From contig JAJXTX010000003.1 in the NCBI GenBank assembly GCA_021783385.1, positions 22,694 through 32,426 of the forward strand: a DNA stretch of 9,733 bases, given 5' to 3'. The DNA comes from Pseudomonadota bacterium. GTDB lineage: Bacteria > Pseudomonadota > Gammaproteobacteria > Xanthomonadales > Rhodanobacteraceae. Position numbers and translations under genes: made by a program. Below are positions 7,635 to 9,733 of the stretch, piece after piece. Each line of letters starts with the position of its first letter. Position 1 is the first letter of the stretch. Under the pieces are notes generated by a model that was not told the origin of the DNA, did not search any database, and was given only the letters and a program-made list of their open reading frames with translations.

Positions 7635-8510
7635 TCACAAACGCATGCGGCTCTCGAATTGTCGCTGCTGGCCAGAGAACGGATCGACAAACGCCAGGCG
7701 CTGCGCCAGCAGCTGCAGCGGACGCTCATAGTCATCGACCCCCTTGTCGGCCAGCTGCGGATACCACGGGTCATGCCGGATCGGCGCGCCCAGCGCGGCC
7801 ATCTGCACGCGCAGCTGGTGCTTCTTGCCGGTGACCGGATGCAGCGCGTAGCGCCAGCCGTCGTCGCTGCGTCCGATCACCTCGATGCGCGTTTCGCTGT
7901 TCGCCTCGCCATCCACCTCGCGCATGCGAAAGAACGGCTCGCCCGCCGCGATGCGCGAGCAGCGCCGCAGCGGAAACGCCAGCCCCGGCAGCGGTGCCGC
8001 GAGCGCCTCGTAGCGCTTGACGATCGCCCGCTCGCGGAACAGCGCCTGATAGGCTGCCCGGCTCGCCGGATTGATCGAGAACAGCACCAGGCCCGCGGTG
8101 AGCCGATCGATCCGGTGCAGCGGGACCGCATCGGCGTGGCCGCGCCGGATCAGCCGGTGCAGCAGGCACTGCTCGACAAACCCGCCCGCCGGCGTCACCG
8201 GCAGGAAGTGCGGCTTGTCGGCCACCAGCAGGTGTTCGTCGAGATGCAGCACGCTTTCGATGAACGGGATCGGCGCCTCGTCCAGCACCTCGCGGTAGTA
8301 GTGGATGCACAGCCCGGTCCGGTACGGCGTATGCGGCGTGATCGCGACGCCCTGCGCATCCAGCACCCGCCCCCGCGCGATCCGGTCCAGCCACTGCGTG
8401 CGACTGACCGCGACGAACCGGGCGCACAGCGCGTCGAGCACACAGGTCCAGTCGCCCGGTGGCAGATGCACGGTGCTGGCGCGGCTGGCCGGGGCTGTCG
8501 ACGAAGGCAT
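7635..8510 (-). CDS. RluA-superfamily pseudouridine synthase
   Basis: This gene encodes a 291-residue pseudouridine synthase that would isomerise uridine in rRNA or tRNA in the cytoplasm; the target site is unknown. Residues about 20-70 look like a degenerate S4-type RNA-binding domain (TQWLDRIARGRVLDAQG at 38-54). The catalytic domain begins near 85, with LLVADKPHFLPVTPAGG (94-110), then the active-site motif HRIDRLTAGLVLFS (132-145) with Asp135 as the expected nucleophile, and GKKHQLRVQMAALG (228-241) near the end. The HRIDR motif places it in the RluA/RluC/RluD/TruC group, distinct from RsuA elsewhere in the window. The frame is open upstream to 9566, but that part is antisense to yaeQ, has no plausible start and shows shadow-like composition, so I start at ATG 8510. 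There is no good Shine-Dalgarno; an inverted repeat ends 3 bases before the ATG. GTG at codon 14 is an alternative start. Confidence 0.88.
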   Translation of the reverse strand: MPSSTAPASRASTVHLPPGDWTCVLDALCARFVAVSRTQWLDRIARGRVLDAQGVAITPHTPYRTGLCIHYYREVLDEAPIPFIESVLHLDEHLLVADKPHFLPVTPAGGFVEQCLLHRLIRRGHADAVPLHRIDRLTAGLVLFSINPASRAAYQALFRERAIVKRYEALAAPLPGLAFPLRRCSRIAAGEPFFRMREVDGEANSETRIEVIGRSDDGWRYALHPVTGKKHQLRVQMAALGAPIRHDPWYPQLADKGVDDYERPLQLLAQRLAFVDPFSGQQRQFESRMRL

Positions 8511-8513
8511 GGA

Positions 8514-8536
8514 GCGCGAGTGTAATCCGCTCGCGC
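8514..8536. repeat. Inverted repeat with 7-bp perfect arms next to the pseudouridine synthase start
   Basis: GCGCGAG (8514-8520) and CTCGCGC (8530-8536) are perfect reverse complements separated by the 9-base AT-richer loop TGTAATCCG. The left arm ends 3 bp from the pseudouridine synthase ATG on the minus strand. In RNA it would form a stable hairpin where a ribosome-binding site should be; in DNA it could be a repressor operator covering the TACACT hexamer. The repeat is plain in the sequence; any function is inference. Confidence 0.5.
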
Positions 8537-8584
8537 AGCATGCCGTTCCGCCCTCGCCCGAACTCGTGCAGCGTCGCGGGCGCG

Positions 8585-8590
8585 TACAAT
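8585..8590 (+). promoter_or_regulatory. Candidate -10 box of yaeQ
   Basis: TACAAT differs from the sigma-70 consensus TATAAT at one position and stands out in a GC-rich intergenic region. It would place transcription start near 8597, giving a leader of about 20 bases. No clear -35 hexamer is present 16-18 bases upstream, so activation or a weak promoter is possible. Confidence 0.45.
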
Positions 8591-8600
8591 GGTCGGCTGT

Positions 8601-8612
8601 TGTCCCGGGACA
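8601..8612. repeat. 12-bp perfect palindrome in the yaeQ leader
   Basis: TGTCCCGGGACA is its own reverse complement. It lies just downstream of the presumed yaeQ transcription start and ends 6 bp before the ATG, a classic place for a repressor operator. A perfect 12-bp palindrome is expected a couple of times by chance in a window of this size, so position is the main argument. Confidence 0.4.
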
Positions 8613-8618
8613 CGCGTC

Positions 8619-9176
8619 ATGGCACTCAACGCCACCATCTACAAAGTCGAACTGCAGATCAGCGACATGGACCGGCATTACTACGCCACCCATGCGCTGA
8701 CCGTGGCCCGCCATCCGTCGGAAACCGAGGAGCGGCTGATGCTGCGACTGCTGGCGTTCGCGCTGTACGCGGACGACCGGCTGGAATTCGGCAAGGGCCT
8801 CAGCGACGAGGACGAACCGGCGCTGTGGCGCAAGGCGTACACCGACGAGATCGAACTGTGGATCGAGGTCGGCCAGCCGGAGGAGACGCGCATCCGCAAG
8901 GCCTGCGGCCGCGCGCGCCAGGTGGTGGTGATCAGCTACGGCGGCCACGCGGCGGAGCTGTGGTGGGCCAAGGTCGGGACGTCGCTGGGGCGCAACCGCA
9001 ACCTCACCGTGCTGGACATCCCGGCCGCCACCGTCACCGAACTGGTCACGCTGCTGCAGCGTGGCATGCGCCTGCAGTGCCTGATCCAGGACGGCCAGCT
9101 GCAGCTGATGAACGATGCCGACGCGGTGGCGGTGGATCCGCTGACGCGCATGGCCGTCGCCGAAGCGGTGAGCTGA
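8619..9176 (+). CDS. yaeQ: YaeQ family protein
   Basis: This gene encodes a 185-residue YaeQ protein, almost the same length as the 181 of E. coli YaeQ. It begins with the family signature MALNATIYKVEL, followed by DMDRHYYATHALTVARHPSE (17-36) and RLMLRLLAFALYADDRL (39-55). A charged central segment with DEIELWIEVGQP (76-87) and a lysine nearby at 94 fits the PD-(D/E)XK nuclease-like fold known for YaeQ structures. The molecular role of YaeQ is not settled; enteric YaeQ was first noted for suppressing loss of the antiterminator RfaH, an effect I would not extend to this organism. The ATG at 8619 is chosen because the family starts MALxATIYK; the ten upstream codons in frame cover the palindrome. 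No strong Shine-Dalgarno is seen. The CDF transporter gene begins at the base after its stop. Confidence 0.94.
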   Translation: MALNATIYKVELQISDMDRHYYATHALTVARHPSETEERLMLRLLAFALYADDRLEFGKGLSDEDEPALWRKAYTDEIELWIEVGQPEETRIRKACGRARQVVVISYGGHAAELWWAKVGTSLGRNRNLTVLDIPAATVTELVTLLQRGMRLQCLIQDGQLQLMNDADAVAVDPLTRMAVAEAVS

Positions 9177-9733
9177 GTGCCCGCAACCGTCACCACCGAT
9201 CGCGGACTGCGTCGCGCCGTCGGGCTGGTGGCCCTGCTCAACCTCGCCTACTTCGGCATCGAGTTCGCCGTGGCGCTGGCGATCGGCGCGGTCTCGCTGT
9301 TCGCCGACAGCGTGGATTTTCTGGAAGACGCCTCGGTGAACCTGCTGATCCTGCTGGCGCTCGGCTGGAGTCTGCGCGCGCGGGCGCGCGTGGGCATGGG
9401 GCTGGCGGCGATCCTGCTGGTGCCGGCGCTGGCCACGCTGTGGGCGCTGTGGGGCAAGCTGCAGCTGCCGATCCCGCCGGCGCCCGTGCCGCTGACGCTG
9501 ACCGGCCTCGGCGCGCTCGCCGTCAACTTCGGCTGCGCGCTGCTGCTGGCGCGCTATCGCCACCACGGTGGCAGCCTCACGCGCGCGGCCTTTCTGTCGG
9601 CACGCAACGACGTGTTTGCCAATATCGCCATCGTGATCGCCGGCGCGGTCACCGCCTTCGCGCCCTCGGTCTGGCCGGACGTGCTGGTGGGCGCGGGCAT
9701 CATGCTGATGAACGCCGACGCCGCGCGCGAGGT
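9177..9733 (+). CDS. Cation diffusion facilitator family transporter (3' truncated by the window)
   Basis: The frame opens with GTG directly after the yaeQ stop (TGAGTG) and stays open to the window edge, giving 185 codons without a stop. GGTGAG within the end of yaeQ is a fitting ribosome-binding site, so the two genes are probably translated together. The protein is strongly hydrophobic, with about six membrane segments expected. AIGAVSLFADSVDFLEDASVN (residues 35-55) matches the CDF second-helix signature SLxADSxHxxxD, with Asp47 and Asp51 in the metal-site positions. AAFLSARNDVFANIAIVIAG (137-156) matches the fifth helix, but the first ligand position appears to be Ser141 instead of His or Asp, with Asp145 retained. 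WPDVLVGAGI (166-175) fits helix six. CDF proteins export Zn, Co, Fe, Cd or Mn by proton exchange; the metal here cannot be assigned. The C-terminal cytoplasmic domain, if present, lies beyond the window. Confidence 0.85.
   Translation, partial: MPATVTTDRGLRRAVGLVALLNLAYFGIEFAVALAIGAVSLFADSVDFLEDASVNLLILLALGWSLRARARVGMGLAAILLVPALATLWALWGKLQLPIPPAPVPLTLTGLGALAVNFGCALLLARYRHHGGSLTRAAFLSARNDVFANIAIVIAGAVTAFAPSVWPDVLVGAGIMLMNADAARE

Larger units (their letters stand above)
8511..8618. promoter_or_regulatory. Divergent intergenic region between the pseudouridine synthase gene and yaeQ
   Basis: This 108-bp region must hold the start signals of both divergent genes. Plus strand: TACAAT at 8585-8590 matches a -10 box at five of six positions, 28 bp before the yaeQ ATG. 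Minus strand: TACACT (plus 8519-8524) lies so close to the ATG at 8510 that it would give a nearly leaderless message. No convincing -35 box accompanies either. Two dyad elements lie inside and are listed separately. Confidence 0.5.

Noticed and set aside
5890..7731. 613-codon plus-strand frame opposite the OPT gene
   Set aside because: The composition is dominated by His, Arg, Asp and Gln, as expected from reading membrane-protein codons in reverse; no motif and no ribosome-binding site.
5906..7774. 622-codon minus-strand frame overlapping the OPT gene in another frame
   Set aside because: It shares the strand with the OPT gene but is Arg/Gly/Asp/His-rich and lacks motifs, while the OPT frame shows clear family segments.
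8511..9566. Upstream 352-codon extension of the pseudouridine synthase frame
   Set aside because: It runs antisense through yaeQ and the CDF gene, is Gln/His/Arg-rich, and the domain begins only after ATG 8510; no alternative start codon lies just upstream of it.

Overview
The window is GC-rich, dense, ordinary-looking chromosomal DNA from a Gram-negative bacterium. The gene set (RsmC, RsuA, YaeQ, a proteobacterial MprF with a VirJ-family hydrolase, an OPT transporter) and strong G/C third-position use point to a gammaproteobacterium. My best guess is the Xanthomonadales/Rhodanobacteraceae side, but that is an inference from gene content, not a measured placement. I see no tRNA, rRNA, CRISPR array, insertion sequence, phage gene or attachment site.

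Layout from left to right. The 3' end of an unrecognised plus-strand gene (1-108) converges on a minus-strand block. Read in the direction of transcription, that block is mprF (5417-2808), an AcvB/VirJ-family hydrolase gene (2800-1994), rsmC (1920-850) and rsuA (853-146). Upstream of it on the same strand lie an OPT-family transporter (7548-5533) and a pseudouridine synthase of the RluA superfamily (8510-7635). A 108-bp divergent intergenic region with two dyad elements separates the latter from a plus-strand pair: yaeQ (8619-9176), followed with no gap by a cation diffusion facilitator family gene (9177 to the window end) that runs off the right edge.

The most coherent functional unit is mprF plus the hydrolase, separated by 7 bp. 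MprF transfers an amino acid from aminoacyl-tRNA to phosphatidylglycerol and flips the product across the inner membrane. AcvB/VirJ-type enzymes hydrolyse aminoacyl-phosphatidylglycerol from the periplasmic side. Together they would set and reset membrane surface charge. This pairing is known in other proteobacteria, so it is a good functional story rather than a new system. Downstream, rsmC and rsuA overlap by 4 bp (ATGA) and both modify 16S rRNA: m2G1207 and pseudouridine 516 by E. coli numbering.

Less expected points are: (i) the truncated CDF gene, which has no stop in the window and is easily missed, and whose second metal-site helix appears to have Ser where His or Asp is usual; (ii) a 12-bp perfect palindrome in the yaeQ leader and a 7-bp-arm inverted repeat ending 3 bp before the pseudouridine synthase ATG; (iii) several very long antisense reading frames that are composition artefacts. 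Nothing here convincingly amounts to an undescribed multi-gene system.
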